64,000 bases of DNA from Pseudosulfitobacter koreensis. Its GTDB lineage: Bacteria > Pseudomonadota > Alphaproteobacteria > Rhodobacterales > Rhodobacteraceae. The notes under the pieces were generated by a model, which had not been told where the DNA came from, did not search any database, and saw only the letters and a program-made list of their open reading frames with translations. A program made the translations under genes and the position numbers. This document shows positions 32,515 to 42,230 of the stretch, in pieces. Location: positions 434,001 to 498,000 of the forward strand of contig NZ_JANKJG010000001.1 of the NCBI RefSeq assembly GCF_024733015.1. The letters are read 5' to 3'. Every line of letters starts with the position of its first letter. Position 1 is the first letter of the stretch.

Positions 32515-34770
32515 TCAGCTGCGTTTGCGGCTGACCTTGCGCTTGATCTTGTCGGCCTTGCGTTTGCCCTTGGCCACCTTGCGCCGGGGTGCGCGGCCAG
32601 CGGGTGATCGGCTGCCACCCTGGGGCATCTTGTCTCCGTCGACCGACAGCAACTCCAATGCGATGCCCCCCGTCACGGGGGCCGCTTCGGTCAGTCGCGC
32701 TGTAACCCGCTGGCCGATGCTGATCGTCAGGCCGGTGTCGGCCCCCATCAGCGTGCCCGCTTCGCGGTCAAAGTGAAAGAACTCGCGGCCCAGCGTGCGG
32801 ATCGGCACCAGACCATCGGCGCCGCTGTCGTCCAGCTTGACGAAGGCTCCGAACTTGGCGACGCCACTGATCCGCCCGGTGAACTCGTCGCCCACGCGTT
32901 CCGACAGGTAAGAAGCCAGATAGCGGTCGGTCGTGTCCCGTTCGGCGACCATAGACCGCCGCTCGGTGTCTGAAATGTGTTGCCCGGTCTCTTCTAGCCG
33001 TTCGATGTCTTCGGGCTTCAGCCCGTCCTTACCCCAGCCATGCGCCGTCACCAGCGCGCGGTGCACGATCAGATCGGCATAGCGTCGGATCGGCGAGGTG
33101 AAATGGGCGTAATTGCGCAGCGCCAGACCGAAGTGGCCGAAGTTTTGCGGCCCGTAATAGGCCTGCATCATCGAACGCAGGGTCGAGATATTGATCAGCT
33201 CTGCATCTTCGGACCCGGCAGCGGCGGCCAGCAGCCGGTTCAGGTGCATGGTTTTCAGCACCTGCCCCTTCGCCAGTGGAAAGCCTGCCTCCAGCGCCGT
33301 TTCGCGCAGCGCGTTCAGCTTTTCGGGGCTGGGTTCCTCGTGCACCCGGAACAGCAGCGGCTGTTTTTTGGCGATCAGGGTTTCGGCGGCGGCGACATTG
33401 GCCAGCACCATGAATTCCTCGATCAGGCGATGCGCGTCCAGCCGCTCCTTGAAGTTCACGGAACTGACGGTGCCGTCGTCCTCCAGCACGATCTGACGCT
33501 CTGGCAGGTCCAGCTCCAGCGGTTGACGCAGGTGGCGCGCTTTGACCAAGGCGGCATAGGCATCGTAAAGAGGTTGCAAAACAGGCTCTAGCAAGGGGCC
33601 ACAGCGGTCATTCGGGTTGCCGTCGATGGCCGCCTGCACCTCTTCATAGTTCAGCGAGGCAGGCGAGCGCATCAGTCCGCGCACGAAGTGGTGGCTGATC
33701 TTTTCGCCGTGGGCGTCGATCTGCATGCGCACGGCAATACAGGCGCGCGGCACGCCCTCGTGCAGGCTGCACAGATCGCCCGACAGCCGGTCAGGCAGCA
33801 TCGGCACCACGCGGTCGGGGAAATAGGTCGAGTTGCCCCGTTTGCGCGCCTCGCGGTCCAGCGCCGAGCCGGGGGTGACATAGGCCGCCACATCAGCAAT
33901 CGCGACCCAGATGATATGGCCACCTTCGTTCTTGGGATCGTCATCGGGATGGGCATAGCAGGCGTCGTCGTGGTCGCGCGCATCCCACGGGTCGATGGTG
34001 ATCAGGGGCATGTCGCGCAGGTCCTCGCGACCCTTCAGGCCCATGGGCTTCATCGCGTCGGCCTCTGCGACCACCTCGTCGGGGAAGTCGTCGGGAATGC
34101 CGTGTTGGCGGATCGCGATCAGCGACACCGCCTTGGGGGCCGATGGATCACCCAGCCGCTCGACGATCCGCGCGCGGGGCAGACCCATGCGGGCAGGCCC
34201 GGCCAGCTCCGCCTCGACCAGTTCGCCGTCACGCGCGCCGCCCGTAGCATCGGCGGACACCTGCCATTCCTTGTCGGCACCCTTGTCCACCGGCAGGATA
34301 CGCCCGCCCTCGGCCGTCTTGCGGAACACGCCAAGAATCTTCTTGGGGTTCGAGCCGACGCGCCGGATCATCCGCGCCTCGTAGTTGTGATCCTCGGCGG
34401 TCACCACGGTCAGACGCGCCAGAATACGGTCGCCCTCGCCCAGCGCTGGATCAGAAGTGCGGGTGATCATCAGCACCACAGGCTCCACGCCCTCGCCGTG
34501 CCACTCCAGCGGGCGGGCGAACAGATCGCCATTCTTGTCCGGGGCCAACACCTGCAGGATGCTGACGGGCGGCAGGCGGTCGGGGTCCTGATAGGACCGC
34601 TTGCGCTTTTCCAGATGACCCTCGTCTTCCAGTTCGCGCAGCAGACGTTTCAGGTCGATCCGGGCCGCACCCTTGATCCCGAAGGCCTTGGCGATGTCAC
34701 GCTTGGCGGTCAGGGTCGGATTGGCGGCAATCCAGTCGAGAATTTCGGGTTTTGAAGGTATACGGCTCAT
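32515..34770 (-). CDS. rnr: Ribonuclease R
   Basis: The 751-residue exoribonuclease has an N-terminal HTH (EILDWIAANPTLTAKRDIAK), cold-shock-like domains and the RNB catalytic core with DPWDARDHDDACYAHPDD (metal-binding Asp residues). NFGHFGLALRNYAHFTSPIR and YADLIVHRALV follow. A C-terminal S1 domain (RISGVAKFGAFVKLDDSGAD) precedes a Lys/Arg-rich tail (KRKADKIKRKVSRKRS). It degrades structured RNA, including rRNA and tmRNA-tagged messages. Confidence 0.96.
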   Translation of the reverse strand: MSRIPSKPEILDWIAANPTLTAKRDIAKAFGIKGAARIDLKRLLRELEDEGHLEKRKRSYQDPDRLPPVSILQVLAPDKNGDLFARPLEWHGEGVEPVVLMITRTSDPALGEGDRILARLTVVTAEDHNYEARMIRRVGSNPKKILGVFRKTAEGGRILPVDKGADKEWQVSADATGGARDGELVEAELAGPARMGLPRARIVERLGDPSAPKAVSLIAIRQHGIPDDFPDEVVAEADAMKPMGLKGREDLRDMPLITIDPWDARDHDDACYAHPDDDPKNEGGHIIWVAIADVAAYVTPGSALDREARKRGNSTYFPDRVVPMLPDRLSGDLCSLHEGVPRACIAVRMQIDAHGEKISHHFVRGLMRSPASLNYEEVQAAIDGNPNDRCGPLLEPVLQPLYDAYAALVKARHLRQPLELDLPERQIVLEDDGTVSSVNFKERLDAHRLIEEFMVLANVAAAETLIAKKQPLLFRVHEEPSPEKLNALRETALEAGFPLAKGQVLKTMHLNRLLAAAAGSEDAELINISTLRSMMQAYYGPQNFGHFGLALRNYAHFTSPIRRYADLIVHRALVTAHGWGKDGLKPEDIERLEETGQHISDTERRSMVAERDTTDRYLASYLSERVGDEFTGRISGVAKFGAFVKLDDSGADGLVPIRTLGREFFHFDREAGTLMGADTGLTISIGQRVTARLTEAAPVTGGIALELLSVDGDKMPQGGSRSPAGRAPRRKVAKGKRKADKIKRKVSRKRS

Positions 34771-34801
34771 ATCTCCGAGGTAGCACGGGCATGGGGCAGC
34801 G

Positions 34802-35386
34802 TCATCGGCTATTTGTCATGTCCAGATCGGCGACGGTGTCCACGTCGCGCAGCGTCTCTATCTGGGCGATGCGAAGCCCCGGCAGGCTGGCGCATGTGTC
34901 TGCCAGCGCGTGTTCGGTGGACCAGCGCACGCCCTGGAACAGCCCGCGCGGCAAGGGACGCGCACGGCGCAGGCCGATCAGCCAATAGCCGCCGTCTTCC
35001 GCCGGACCGAACACCGCATCATGGTCGCCGAGCGCGGCAAAAGCGCTGGCAATATGCGCGCGTGTGATGCCCGGCACGTCGGCCCCGATCACGCAGACCG
35101 GACCACCTGCGCGCGCCATCATCCGTGCCATACGGTCCCCCAGATCGCCGCGCCCCTGGGGCCAGCGAGGCAGATGCGCAGGCCAGACGCGGCTGGTCAT
35201 CCCGGCGCGGTCGGGTGCTACGGCCAGAACCGTTGCCCAGCGCGGATCGACAGTCTGACGCAGAAGGCGGCGCACCTGATGGCGGAACCACCACGCGGCG
35301 GCGGTCATTCCGATGTCGCGCCCCAGCCGCGTCTTCACCCGACCCGCACGCGGTTCCTTGACCATGACGACAAGCGTCGGTTTCAC
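34802..35386 (-). CDS. DUF2064 / TIGR04282-type glycosyltransferase family protein
   Basis: The 194-residue protein starts [21 protein letters not shown]. It has VIGADVPGITRAHIASAFAA and FGPAEDGGYWLIGLR, the conserved nucleotide-diphospho-sugar transferase-like motifs of this family, ending TLRDVDTVADL. Some members are named for arsenosugar synthesis, but no arsenic gene is nearby. It overlaps the acetyltransferase gene by 4 bases. Confidence 0.8.
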   Translation of the reverse strand: MKPTLVVMVKEPRAGRVKTRLGRDIGMTAAAWWFRHQVRRLLRQTVDPRWATVLAVAPDRAGMTSRVWPAHLPRWPQGRGDLGDRMARMMARAGGPVCVIGADVPGITRAHIASAFAALGDHDAVFGPAEDGGYWLIGLRRARPLPRGLFQGVRWSTEHALADTCASLPGLRIAQIETLRDVDTVADLDMTNSR

Positions 35387-35805
35387 AGGGCCCGTTCCAT
35401 GTCGCGGTGGCGGATGCCTGCGTCCAAATAGACCGGCCCAAAGGCGGCGAACCCCAACTTCTCATAGAACGGTATCGCGTGTTCCTGCGATCCCAGCTTG
35501 GCCCGCGTGATGCCGGGTTCTTGTCGGGCAATCTCCAATGCTGCGCGGATCAGCGCGGCGCCCAACCCGGTGCCGCGCATGCCCTGCAACACGCAGACGC
35601 GCCCGATCTTGGCGGTCTCTGCCGACAGCAAAATCCGCGCCGACCCCACGGGACGGCCAGCGTCAGTCGCCAGAACATGCAGCGCCTCGTCGTCCAGATC
35701 GTCGATCTCGTCGGCTTCGGGCACCTGCTGTTCCTCTATGAAAACGGTCCGCCGCAACGCGCGGCAGGCGGCGATATCACGAGTCTGCGCGATCTCGACC
35801 GTCAT
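35383..35805 (-). CDS. GNAT-family N-acetyltransferase
   Basis: The 140-residue protein matches the GNAT fold. It has [20 protein letters not shown] near the start, then the acetyl-CoA loop [20 protein letters not shown], and ends [20 protein letters not shown]. This resembles the ElaA/YitI-like branch. It sits in a three-gene run (dapE, GNAT, DUF2064) joined by 4-base overlaps. Its substrate is unknown. Confidence 0.85.
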   Translation of the reverse strand: MTVEIAQTRDIAACRALRRTVFIEEQQVPEADEIDDLDDEALHVLATDAGRPVGSARILLSAETAKIGRVCVLQGMRGTGLGAALIRAALEIARQEPGITRAKLGSQEHAIPFYEKLGFAAFGPVYLDAGIRHRDMERAL

Positions 35806-36947
35806 GCGAAATAATCACGCAGGATGCGGCCATAGATGGCTTTCAGCTGATGGATATGTTCAACGCGCACGTGTTCGTCCACCTGATGCATCGACTGACC
35901 AACCAGACCAAATTCGACCACGGGGCAGTGGTTCTTGACGAAACGCGCGTCCGAGGTGCCGCCGGTGGTGGACAAGAGCGGTTTGATCCCCGTTTCAGCC
36001 TCGACAGCGGTGCTGACCAACGTGGACAGATCGCCGGGGGGTGTCAGAAACGCTTCACCCGAAACCTTGATGCGCATATCGATCTTTACGCCGAATTCCT
36101 CGATCACCTGACCCACGTTGTCGTGCAGCCACTGGCTGAGGCTGTCGCCGGAATGGATGTCGTTGAAACGGATGTTCACGCAGGCCGAACATGACGCGGG
36201 GATCACGTTGGTCGCGGGGTTGCTGGTGTCCACGGTCACCACCGCCAGCGTCGAGGGGTCGAAATGGTCGGTGCCCTCATCCAGCGGATAGCTGGCCAGC
36301 CGGTCCATCAGACGCACCATTGCGGGCAGCGGGTTCAACGCGCGGTGCGGATAGGCAGAATGACCCTGCTTGCCGGTCACCTCGATCCAGGCGGTCATCG
36401 ACCCGCGCCGCCCGATCTTGATCATCTCGCCCATGGTTTCAGGGCAGGTCGGCTCGCCCACCAGGCAGACGGTCATCGCCTCGCCATGCTTGTCCATGTG
36501 GTCCAGCAGGGCGGTGGTGCCGTGCTCTGCATCGCCTTCCTCGTCACCGGTGATCGCGATGATAATCGCACCCTCGGGCGGGGTGTCCCGGACAAAGTCG
36601 ATGGCAGCGGCAACAAAGGCGGCTACGCCCGATTTCATGTCGGTCGTGCCGCGCCCGTACATCACCCCGTCGACGACATCGGCGGAAAATGGCGGATGGG
36701 TCCACGCGCTTTCATTGCCCACCGGGACCACATCTGTGTGGCCGTTGAAGCCGAAGGTGCGCGCGTGCCCCTTTTCGCCCCAGCGCGCAAAGAGATTGCG
36801 GATCCCCCCACGATCCGCCCATGTCACAGCAAACCCCGCCTGGGACAACGCGTCCGCTAGCACATCCAGCGCCCCGGCATCCGCTGGCGTGACAGAGGCG
36901 CATTTGACCAGTTCGGCGGTCAGTTCGGCGGGGTCAATGGGGGGCAT
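35802..36947 (-). CDS. dapE: Succinyl-diaminopimelate desuccinylase
   Basis: The 381-residue M20 enzyme has [13 protein letters not shown] (metal His and Asp), [14 protein letters not shown] (bridging Asp), [13 protein letters not shown] (catalytic Glu pair) and [10 protein letters not shown] near the C-terminus, which separates DapE from ArgE. It produces LL-diaminopimelate for lysine and peptidoglycan. I chose ATG 36947 because AAGGA lies 7 bases upstream. dapD lies 2.3 kb away on the same strand. Confidence 0.93.
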   Translation of the reverse strand: MPPIDPAELTAELVKCASVTPADAGALDVLADALSQAGFAVTWADRGGIRNLFARWGEKGHARTFGFNGHTDVVPVGNESAWTHPPFSADVVDGVMYGRGTTDMKSGVAAFVAAAIDFVRDTPPEGAIIIAITGDEEGDAEHGTTALLDHMDKHGEAMTVCLVGEPTCPETMGEMIKIGRRGSMTAWIEVTGKQGHSAYPHRALNPLPAMVRLMDRLASYPLDEGTDHFDPSTLAVVTVDTSNPATNVIPASCSACVNIRFNDIHSGDSLSQWLHDNVGQVIEEFGVKIDMRIKVSGEAFLTPPGDLSTLVSTAVEAETGIKPLLSTTGGTSDARFVKNHCPVVEFGLVGQSMHQVDEHVRVEHIHQLKAIYGRILRDYFA

Positions 36948-37206
36948 GAGGTATCCTTGGATCAATGGGTGTTGGCGACATTGCGGCAAGAGTGGCCCGC
37001 AAGCGCGGCGTTTACTTGAATATTCTGTTACCAAACTCGGAAATTACATGCTAGGCTCACGCCCAATAACATGACCCGAGGCAGGGCATTCAGCAGTATC
37101 GCCATCAACGTATGGCACAAACATGCAACAACCGCATGGCGCAATGGGCACAGGTCAACTGTGCGCTGCTGATCGTTCTGTCTCGCTTCAAGGGCAAGAG
37201 GCAGAC

Positions 37207-37365
37207 ATGATCGCAGCACCACAAATTTCAGTATCAATCCCCCGCAAGCCAGACTCGCTTTCCCATTCCGACCCATCAAACGGCGGAGGCTATTCCCCCG
37301 CCGCGCGACGGACACTGAAACACTATGAAGCGGACCTGTGGCGCCGCGCACAAAAGGTCGCCTGA
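37207..37365 (+). CDS. Small hypothetical protein preceding the Hint-domain gene
   Basis: The 52-residue frame starts at ATG 37207 after AAGAGG and encodes MIAAPQISVSIPRKPDSLSH, ending RRTLKHYEADLWRRAQKVA. The C-terminal half is basic and probably helical. The stop is one base before the ATG of the Hint gene, so the two are coupled. I do not recognise the family. Confidence 0.6.
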   Translation: MIAAPQISVSIPRKPDSLSHSDPSNGGGYSPAARRTLKHYEADLWRRAQKVA

Positions 37366-37366
37366 T

Positions 37367-38461
37367 ATGGCTTGGATTGCACTACTCGACACCCGCGAGG
37401 GCCGCTTTTGCGCCAACGGGTTGGGACTGGACCACCACGATGCACCCCGGTGCGACACGGCCGATGGCGGGCTGCTGACACGCGGCAGCCTGATGCTGGA
37501 GACACGCATGTCGCCCGATGGCCGCCCGCAGGAACTGTTCGGCTTTTCCGCCTGCCATCCGTGGCCGCGCAGCCTGACCTTTCAGGCGATACCGGGTGGC
37601 GGCATCTCGATGGTGCACAACCACAATGGCACGGTCGTGCACGGTGCCATCCGGCGCAAGACGTTCGCACGCACCGACGTGCTGCGCGTGACATATGCCT
37701 GGGACACCGCAACCAAATGGGCGCGGCTGTCGATCGAGGAGCCCGAGCAGGGCGAGGTGCTGGTCGTGCAGATCGCGGACCCCAAGCCGTTCCTGGTATC
37801 GGACCTGCGCGACCTGATTCTGGGGCAAAGCGACCGCGTTCTGGCGCAGGACGTGATCTTTGCCGCCGTCTCGACCGAAGTTGAGCCCATCGGACCGATG
37901 CCCTCGCTGGACCCCTCGGTGATGGCGGCCACGCCGCATGGTTACCGGCCCGTGGGCGAATTGCAGCGTGGCGATACGGTCATGACCGAACGTTCGGGCG
38001 TCGTGCCCGTGCTGCACCGCATTGACCGGACCGTTCCCGCAAGGGGCAGCTTTTCGCCCGTGCGGCTGCGCGCGCCCTATTTCGACCTGCAACAGGACAT
38101 CGTTGTCGCACCGGATCAACGCCTGGTGCTGCGCGGGTCGGATGTGGAGTATCTGTTCAACCAAGAGGCCGTTCTGGTGCCTGCCCGCCACCTGATGAAC
38201 GGACATGCAGCACACCCCGCGCCCAGCGGGCCAGTCATCACCTATACGCAGTTGCTGTTGCCGGGCCACGAGACGCTGCTGACTGCGGGCACCTGGGTCG
38301 AAAGTCTCTATATCGGGCGTCTGCGCCGCAAATCCGACCTGCTGATCAACAGCGCCTTGCAGAATCTCGAACGGTCCACCTTGCCTGAACACGGCAAGCC
38401 CGCATTCCCGGTGCTGAAATGGTTCGAGGCGATCACGCTGACCGATCAGCGCGCCGCGTGA
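37367..38461 (+). CDS. Hint-domain (Hint_2-like) protein lacking catalytic residues
   Basis: The 364-residue protein has an uncharacterised N-terminal part (about 1-175) with a jelly-roll feel (GGGISMVHNHNGTVVHGAIR). A Hint_2-type region follows: ATPHGYRPVGELQRGDTVMT, VRLRAPYFDLQQDIVVAPDQ, FNQEAVLVPARHLMNG, YTQLLLPGHETLLTAGTWVE. In active Hint domains the region begins with Cys and has SPxHR; here the corresponding positions read SLDPSVMAAT and APDQR. Self-splicing or cleavage is therefore unlikely. There is no signal peptide or RTX repeat. Confidence 0.75.
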   Translation: MAWIALLDTREGRFCANGLGLDHHDAPRCDTADGGLLTRGSLMLETRMSPDGRPQELFGFSACHPWPRSLTFQAIPGGGISMVHNHNGTVVHGAIRRKTFARTDVLRVTYAWDTATKWARLSIEEPEQGEVLVVQIADPKPFLVSDLRDLILGQSDRVLAQDVIFAAVSTEVEPIGPMPSLDPSVMAATPHGYRPVGELQRGDTVMTERSGVVPVLHRIDRTVPARGSFSPVRLRAPYFDLQQDIVVAPDQRLVLRGSDVEYLFNQEAVLVPARHLMNGHAAHPAPSGPVITYTQLLLPGHETLLTAGTWVESLYIGRLRRKSDLLINSALQNLERSTLPEHGKPAFPVLKWFEAITLTDQRAA

Positions 38462-38468
38462 CACCACA

Positions 38469-38500
38469 GGCCTGCCGCTTCATCCTAGAAGCAGCAGGCC
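38469..38500. terminator. Bidirectional hairpin between convergent genes
   Basis: GGCCTGC-C-GCTTC (38469-38481) pairs with GAAGC-A-GCAGGCC (38488-38500) around a 6-base loop. It lies between the Hint gene and the convergent 114-residue gene. No T-run is present, so termination efficiency is uncertain. Confidence 0.55.
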
Positions 38501-38507
38501 AAGCTCT

Positions 38508-38852
38508 CTAGAGTGGGTCGAAGAACGGCGTGACCTGTGCCACGATCACCGCGTTCTCATCCAGCGCCTGCTGCATCAGTGCGCGTTCTTCGTCGTCGAT
38601 CTCGTGGCCTTCTTCCTCACGCTCGGCCAAGGTGCCATAGCCCGTGACGTCCAGCGGGGCGGTATCCGCCTGCTTCAGGATGGCCACGGTTTCGCGCACG
38701 GCCTCGGCCTCGTCCACGCCGCTGGCAAAGCACATCAGCGCAGCACCTGTCGCCTTGTCCGGCAGCCCGTCGCCCTTTTTCCGGCCGATCTGGACCAGCA
38801 GGGTATAGACCTGCTGGCGCGAAGGTTTCTTGGGTTTCTTGGTCTCAGACAT
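38508..38852 (-). CDS. Conserved hypothetical protein (114 aa)
   Basis: The protein begins with a basic stretch (MSETKKPKKPSRQQVYTLLV) and continues GADLPDKATG-like (KGDGLPDKATGAALMCFASG), then becomes very acidic (AEREEEGHEIDDEERALMQQ). It is cytoplasmic by composition. I do not recognise a named family. It is followed on the same strand by glsB-like and preceded by nothing obvious, with its own short upstream gap. Confidence 0.65.
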   Translation of the reverse strand: MSETKKPKKPSRQQVYTLLVQIGRKKGDGLPDKATGAALMCFASGVDEAEAVRETVAILKQADTAPLDVTGYGTLAEREEEGHEIDDEERALMQQALDENAVIVAQVTPFFDPL

Positions 38853-38928
38853 GAATAGGGCCGCCGCATGAATGTGCGGCAGCCCTAGCGTGTTATTGTC
38901 GTTCTGAAAAGGGGCGAGCTGAAAAGCC

Positions 38929-39183
38929 TCAGGCGCGCCCTCGGATCAGACGTGTGATCCAGATCAACAGACATGCGCCTATCACGCCCACGATCAGCTG
39001 CCCGATCCAGCCACCCAGCGTGCTGCCGACGATGGCGACCAGCAGAAAGTTGGCGACGATGGCACCCACGATCCCCAGGCCGATGTTTGCAAGCAACCCC
39101 ATGCTGGAATTCATGATCTTCTCAGCAATCCAACCCGCAAGGGCGCCTACGATAATGGCGGCGAACCAACCTATGCCCGTCAT
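38929..39183 (-). CDS. GlsB/YeaQ/YmgE-family membrane protein
   Basis: The 84-residue protein has three hydrophobic segments with the glycine-rich pattern GWFAAIIVGALAGWIAEKIM, then LLANIGLGIVGAIVANFLL and GWIGQLIVGVIGACLLIWIT. This is the transglycosylase-associated / GlsB stress family. Members are inner-membrane proteins induced by stress with no defined activity. Confidence 0.88.
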   Translation of the reverse strand: MTGIGWFAAIIVGALAGWIAEKIMNSSMGLLANIGLGIVGAIVANFLLVAIVGSTLGGWIGQLIVGVIGACLLIWITRLIRGRA

Positions 39184-39239
39184 CTGTCTCTCCTATGAGT
39201 ATTTCGCCGATACAACGGGCAGGGGCGGGTTTTGTTCCA

Positions 39240-40067
39240 TCAGGTGCGCAGCAATTCGTTGATAGAGGTTTTCGACCGTGTCCTTGCGTCGACCTTTTTG
39301 ACAATCACCGCGCAATAGAGGCTGACGTTGTTCTTGGACGGCATCGTTCCGGCCACAACGACGGACCCCGCAGGCACTTCGCCATAGGTGAATTCGCCGG
39401 TTTCACGGTCCACGATCTTGGTCGACTGGCCGATGAACACGCCCATGCCCAGGACCGACCCTTCGCGCACGATGCAGCCTTCGACGACCTCGGAACGCGC
39501 CCCGATAAAGCAGTTGTCTTCGATGATGGTCGGACCGGCCTGCATCGGCTCAAGTACGCCGCCGATGCCAACGCCACCCGACAGGTGCACGTTCTTGCCG
39601 ATCTGCGCGCAGCTGCCGACGGTCGCCCACGTGTCGACCATCGTGCCCTCGTCCACATAGGCGCCCAGGTTCACGAAGGACGGCATGAGAACCACGCCGG
39701 GTGCGATGAACGCCGATTTGCGTACGACGCAGTTCGGCACGGCGCGAAAGCCAGCCGATTTCCATTCGGCATCGCCCCAGCCCTTGAACTTGCTGTCAAC
39801 CTTGTCCCACCAACCGCCGCCCTGGGGGCCGCCTTCTTGCAGTTCCATGTCCTTGATCCGAAATCCCAGCAGAACCGCCTTCTTGGCCCACTGGTTGACG
39901 TGCCACGCCCCGTCCGCCTGTTTCTCGGCGACGCGCAGCTTGCCGCTGTCCAGCGCGTTCAGCGTCTCTTCGATGGCCTCGCGGGTTTCACCCGTGGTTG
40001 CCGACGAAATGCTGTCGCGGGCTTCCCATGCAGCTTCGATTGAGGATTCAAGGTGTGCGTTGGACAT
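39240..40067 (-). CDS. dapD: Tetrahydrodipicolinate N-succinyltransferase
   Basis: The 275-residue protein starts at ATG 40067. The left-handed beta-helix hexapeptide region spans roughly residues 105-240 ([60 protein letters not shown]). It succinylates tetrahydrodipicolinate in lysine/diaminopimelate synthesis, the step before DapC and DapE. Confidence 0.95.
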   Translation of the reverse strand: MSNAHLESSIEAAWEARDSISSATTGETREAIEETLNALDSGKLRVAEKQADGAWHVNQWAKKAVLLGFRIKDMELQEGGPQGGGWWDKVDSKFKGWGDAEWKSAGFRAVPNCVVRKSAFIAPGVVLMPSFVNLGAYVDEGTMVDTWATVGSCAQIGKNVHLSGGVGIGGVLEPMQAGPTIIEDNCFIGARSEVVEGCIVREGSVLGMGVFIGQSTKIVDRETGEFTYGEVPAGSVVVAGTMPSKNNVSLYCAVIVKKVDARTRSKTSINELLRT

Positions 40068-40229
40068 GGCAATAATTCCAGTGTTGGGACATTTCAGCCC
40101 CTTTAGCCTCTGAGGGGCCCTCGCGCAATGCATGTGGGTGACGCAGAGGCATCGGCGGAGGCCCACTATCGCGTTTCCAATGCTGCCAAACCAAGGCATG
40201 TTGCCGACAACACGGACACCGGAGAGACA

Positions 40230-41084
40230 ATGACCAAGCCTGCCGACCACACCGCACGTCACCCCCTGCGCCACGCAGGCGTCGACCGCACCAAAGTCAA
40301 GGACGCGCCCGATACGCCGCAAACCCGCGCGTCGGCCTACAAGCTTGCCTTTGCCGACGACGATTTCCTCTGCCGCGAGGAACTGCGCCCGGTGCGTCTG
40401 CAACTGGAATTGCTCAAGACCACCTTGCTGCTGGACGAACAGGACATCCGATCAACCATCGTTCTCTTTGGTGGCGCACGCATTCCCGCCCCGGCGAACA
40501 GGGATAGGGCCCGCACCCAGACGCTGGCTGATCTGTCGCACTTCTACGACGTCGCACAGGAGTTCGCGCATCAGATGACCCTGCGATCACTGGAAAGCGA
40601 TGGTCACGAGAACATCATCGTCACCGGCGGCGGTCCCGGCGTGATGGAGGCGGGCAACCGCGGTGCAAGCGAGGCAGGCGGCAAGTCGATCGGGCTCAGC
40701 ATCGTTTTGCCGCACGAGCAGGCACCGAACGCCTATGTGACGCCCGAGCTTTGCTTCAACTTTCACTACTTCGCCATCCGCAAGATGCACTTCCTGATGC
40801 GTGCCCGCGCGATCTGCGTGTTTCCGGGCGGCTTTGGCACCATGGACGAAATGTTCGAGGCGCTGACCCTGATCCAGACCGGGCGCATGGAGCGTGTGCC
40901 GTTCCTTCTGTTCGGCCGGGATTTCTGGGAAAAGATCATCAATTGGGAGGCGTTGGCCGACGCGGGCACAATTTCGCCGCAGGACCTCGAGCTGTTCCGC
41001 TTCGTCGAAACCGCGCAGGAAGCGATGGACGTAATCGACGGCTGGGAGACCACACAACCCCGCGAAACGATTCCCGGAAGATAA
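40230..41084 (+). CDS. LOG-family protein (TIGR00730 Rossmann fold)
   Basis: The 284-residue protein starts at ATG 40230 after GGAGAG. It has the family motifs [20 protein letters not shown] and [20 protein letters not shown]. PGGxGTxxE marks LOG/nucleotide 5'-monophosphate nucleosidases. It is of the long type with an N-terminal helical extension ([20 protein letters not shown]). Nucleotide or cytokinin-riboside monophosphate hydrolysis is the likely activity. Confidence 0.87.
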   Translation: MTKPADHTARHPLRHAGVDRTKVKDAPDTPQTRASAYKLAFADDDFLCREELRPVRLQLELLKTTLLLDEQDIRSTIVLFGGARIPAPANRDRARTQTLADLSHFYDVAQEFAHQMTLRSLESDGHENIIVTGGGPGVMEAGNRGASEAGGKSIGLSIVLPHEQAPNAYVTPELCFNFHYFAIRKMHFLMRARAICVFPGGFGTMDEMFEALTLIQTGRMERVPFLLFGRDFWEKIINWEALADAGTISPQDLELFRFVETAQEAMDVIDGWETTQPRETIPGR

Positions 41085-41145
41085 TCGGGAACCAAACCGC
41101 GGCGCTCTGCGTTGGGGCTTTGAATATTGAACTCTAGGGGGCCCC

Positions 41146-41514
41146 ATGGCGAGCACAGTAGCATCCAAGACGAAACCGCAGGCGACCGACACCTCGGACG
41201 TGTCCGCGCAGCTTGAATTGATCAAGGCGGACATTGCTCAGCTGACGACTCTGCTGGGGCAATTGACAAGCCATAAGAAAGACGAGGCATCTGCCCGCGT
41301 CAAACAGGGCGTTTCCGATTTGAAGAATACTGCTTCGGAGCAGGCGACCTATGCCCGCGTGCGTGCCGCCGAGGCAGGCGAGCAGGTGCAGGACATGGCC
41401 GAACAGTATTACGGTCAGGCAGAAGACGCGGTGCGCAAACAGCCCGCACTGGCCGTTGGTATTGCCGCTGGCCTGGGCTTTCTGGTGGGCATGATGACCA
41501 CGCGCCGGAACTAA
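41146..41514 (+). CDS. DUF883-family (ElaB/YqjD-like) membrane-anchored protein
   Basis: The 122-residue protein has a long helical, charged N-terminal part (LELIKADIAQLTTLLGQLTS, ASARVKQGVSDLKNTASEQA). A C-terminal membrane anchor follows, with PALAVGIAAGLGFLVGMMTT and a terminal RRN. YqjD/ElaB proteins tether ribosomes or regulate in stationary phase in E. coli. The following holin-like gene starts 3 bases after its stop, reproducing the yqjD-yqjE gene order. Confidence 0.88.
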   Translation: MASTVASKTKPQATDTSDVSAQLELIKADIAQLTTLLGQLTSHKKDEASARVKQGVSDLKNTASEQATYARVRAAEAGEQVQDMAEQYYGQAEDAVRKQPALAVGIAAGLGFLVGMMTTRRN

Positions 41515-41517
41515 GAC

Positions 41518-41886
41518 ATGTTATTGGGACTGCGGTATCGCATCCATCTGGCCGTCCGGCGCTATGCGCTTGGCGGCCTTGGTGGGTTGATGGCCTTGAT
41601 CGGCCTGGGATTTCTCTGCGCATCGGGGTTGATGCTGCTGCTGACGGTCACCGACCCGATCACGGCCTGCGCGATCATGGGCGGGGCATTCTTTGGCCTT
41701 GGGCTGATCCTGATGTTCGTCGCCCGCAAACCCCGCGTGCCAGTATCAGAGGCATCGCTGGCCGCGTCGCCGACCGCACAGGCCAGCGCTACAGCGCCAC
41801 CACCACCTGCCGCTAGCCCGATGCCGCCGCTTGCTGCGGCGTTCGTTCAGGGCCTGACCCAAGGTATGGCCGCACGCCGGCGTTGA
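41518..41886 (+). CDS. YqjE/holin-superfamily-like membrane protein
   Basis: The 122-residue protein has two hydrophobic segments (GGLMALIGLGFLCASGLMLL, ACAIMGGAFFGLGLILMFVA). A Pro/Ala-rich cytoplasmic tail follows, ending GMAARRR. Length and adjacency to a DUF883 gene match the phage_holin_3_6 (YqjE) family. Despite the family name there is no sign of a phage here. Confidence 0.7.
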   Translation: MLLGLRYRIHLAVRRYALGGLGGLMALIGLGFLCASGLMLLLTVTDPITACAIMGGAFFGLGLILMFVARKPRVPVSEASLAASPTAQASATAPPPPAASPMPPLAAAFVQGLTQGMAARRR

Positions 41887-41892
41887 CCAAGA

Positions 41893-42105
41893 TCAGGCAC
41901 ACAGTTCGGCGGGAAGCGTACAGACCGGAATATGGTGCGGCAGGGTTTCCACGATCTGACCGTGCTGGGTGTCGCGGATGCAATAGCCGTATCCGGCAAT
42001 CCGATGCTTCCACTCACGCTTGGACAATGCCTTTGCGCGTTCCTGGGTGATCAGATCAACGGCCTTGGCCGCAAGTGCCGCATCTGTGTTCGAAAAGTCC
42101 AACAT
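41893..42105 (-). CDS. Small conserved hypothetical protein (70 aa)
   Basis: ATG 42105 follows AGGAG and gives MLDFSNTDAALAAKAVDLIT, with a Cys-containing C-terminal half (YGYCIRDTQHGQIVETLPHH, then IPVCTLPAELCA). I do not recognise a named family. A short helix followed by beta strands is likely. It lies convergent with the YqjE-like gene. Confidence 0.65.
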   Translation of the reverse strand: MLDFSNTDAALAAKAVDLITQERAKALSKREWKHRIAGYGYCIRDTQHGQIVETLPHHIPVCTLPAELCA

Positions 42106-42230
42106 TTCAATTCTCCTGTTCCTGCCTAATTGCAGGATCAGGATGGCGGTGTCTTTCGGCGTAAATCGTACACAATAGGGATTTCTTCGGGGCAACTGTG
42201 TCCAATTAAGACACCAGCACCCCAGAAGCA

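Noticed and set aside
37071..37172. 33-residue ORF upstream of the small gene at 37207
   Set aside because: It has no ribosome site and no coding character; the strand is more likely untranslated leader.
41518..41886. Phage holin and thus a prophage remnant
   Set aside because: The holin label is only a superfamily name; gene order with the DUF883 gene matches the housekeeping yqjD-yqjE pair and no phage genes are near.
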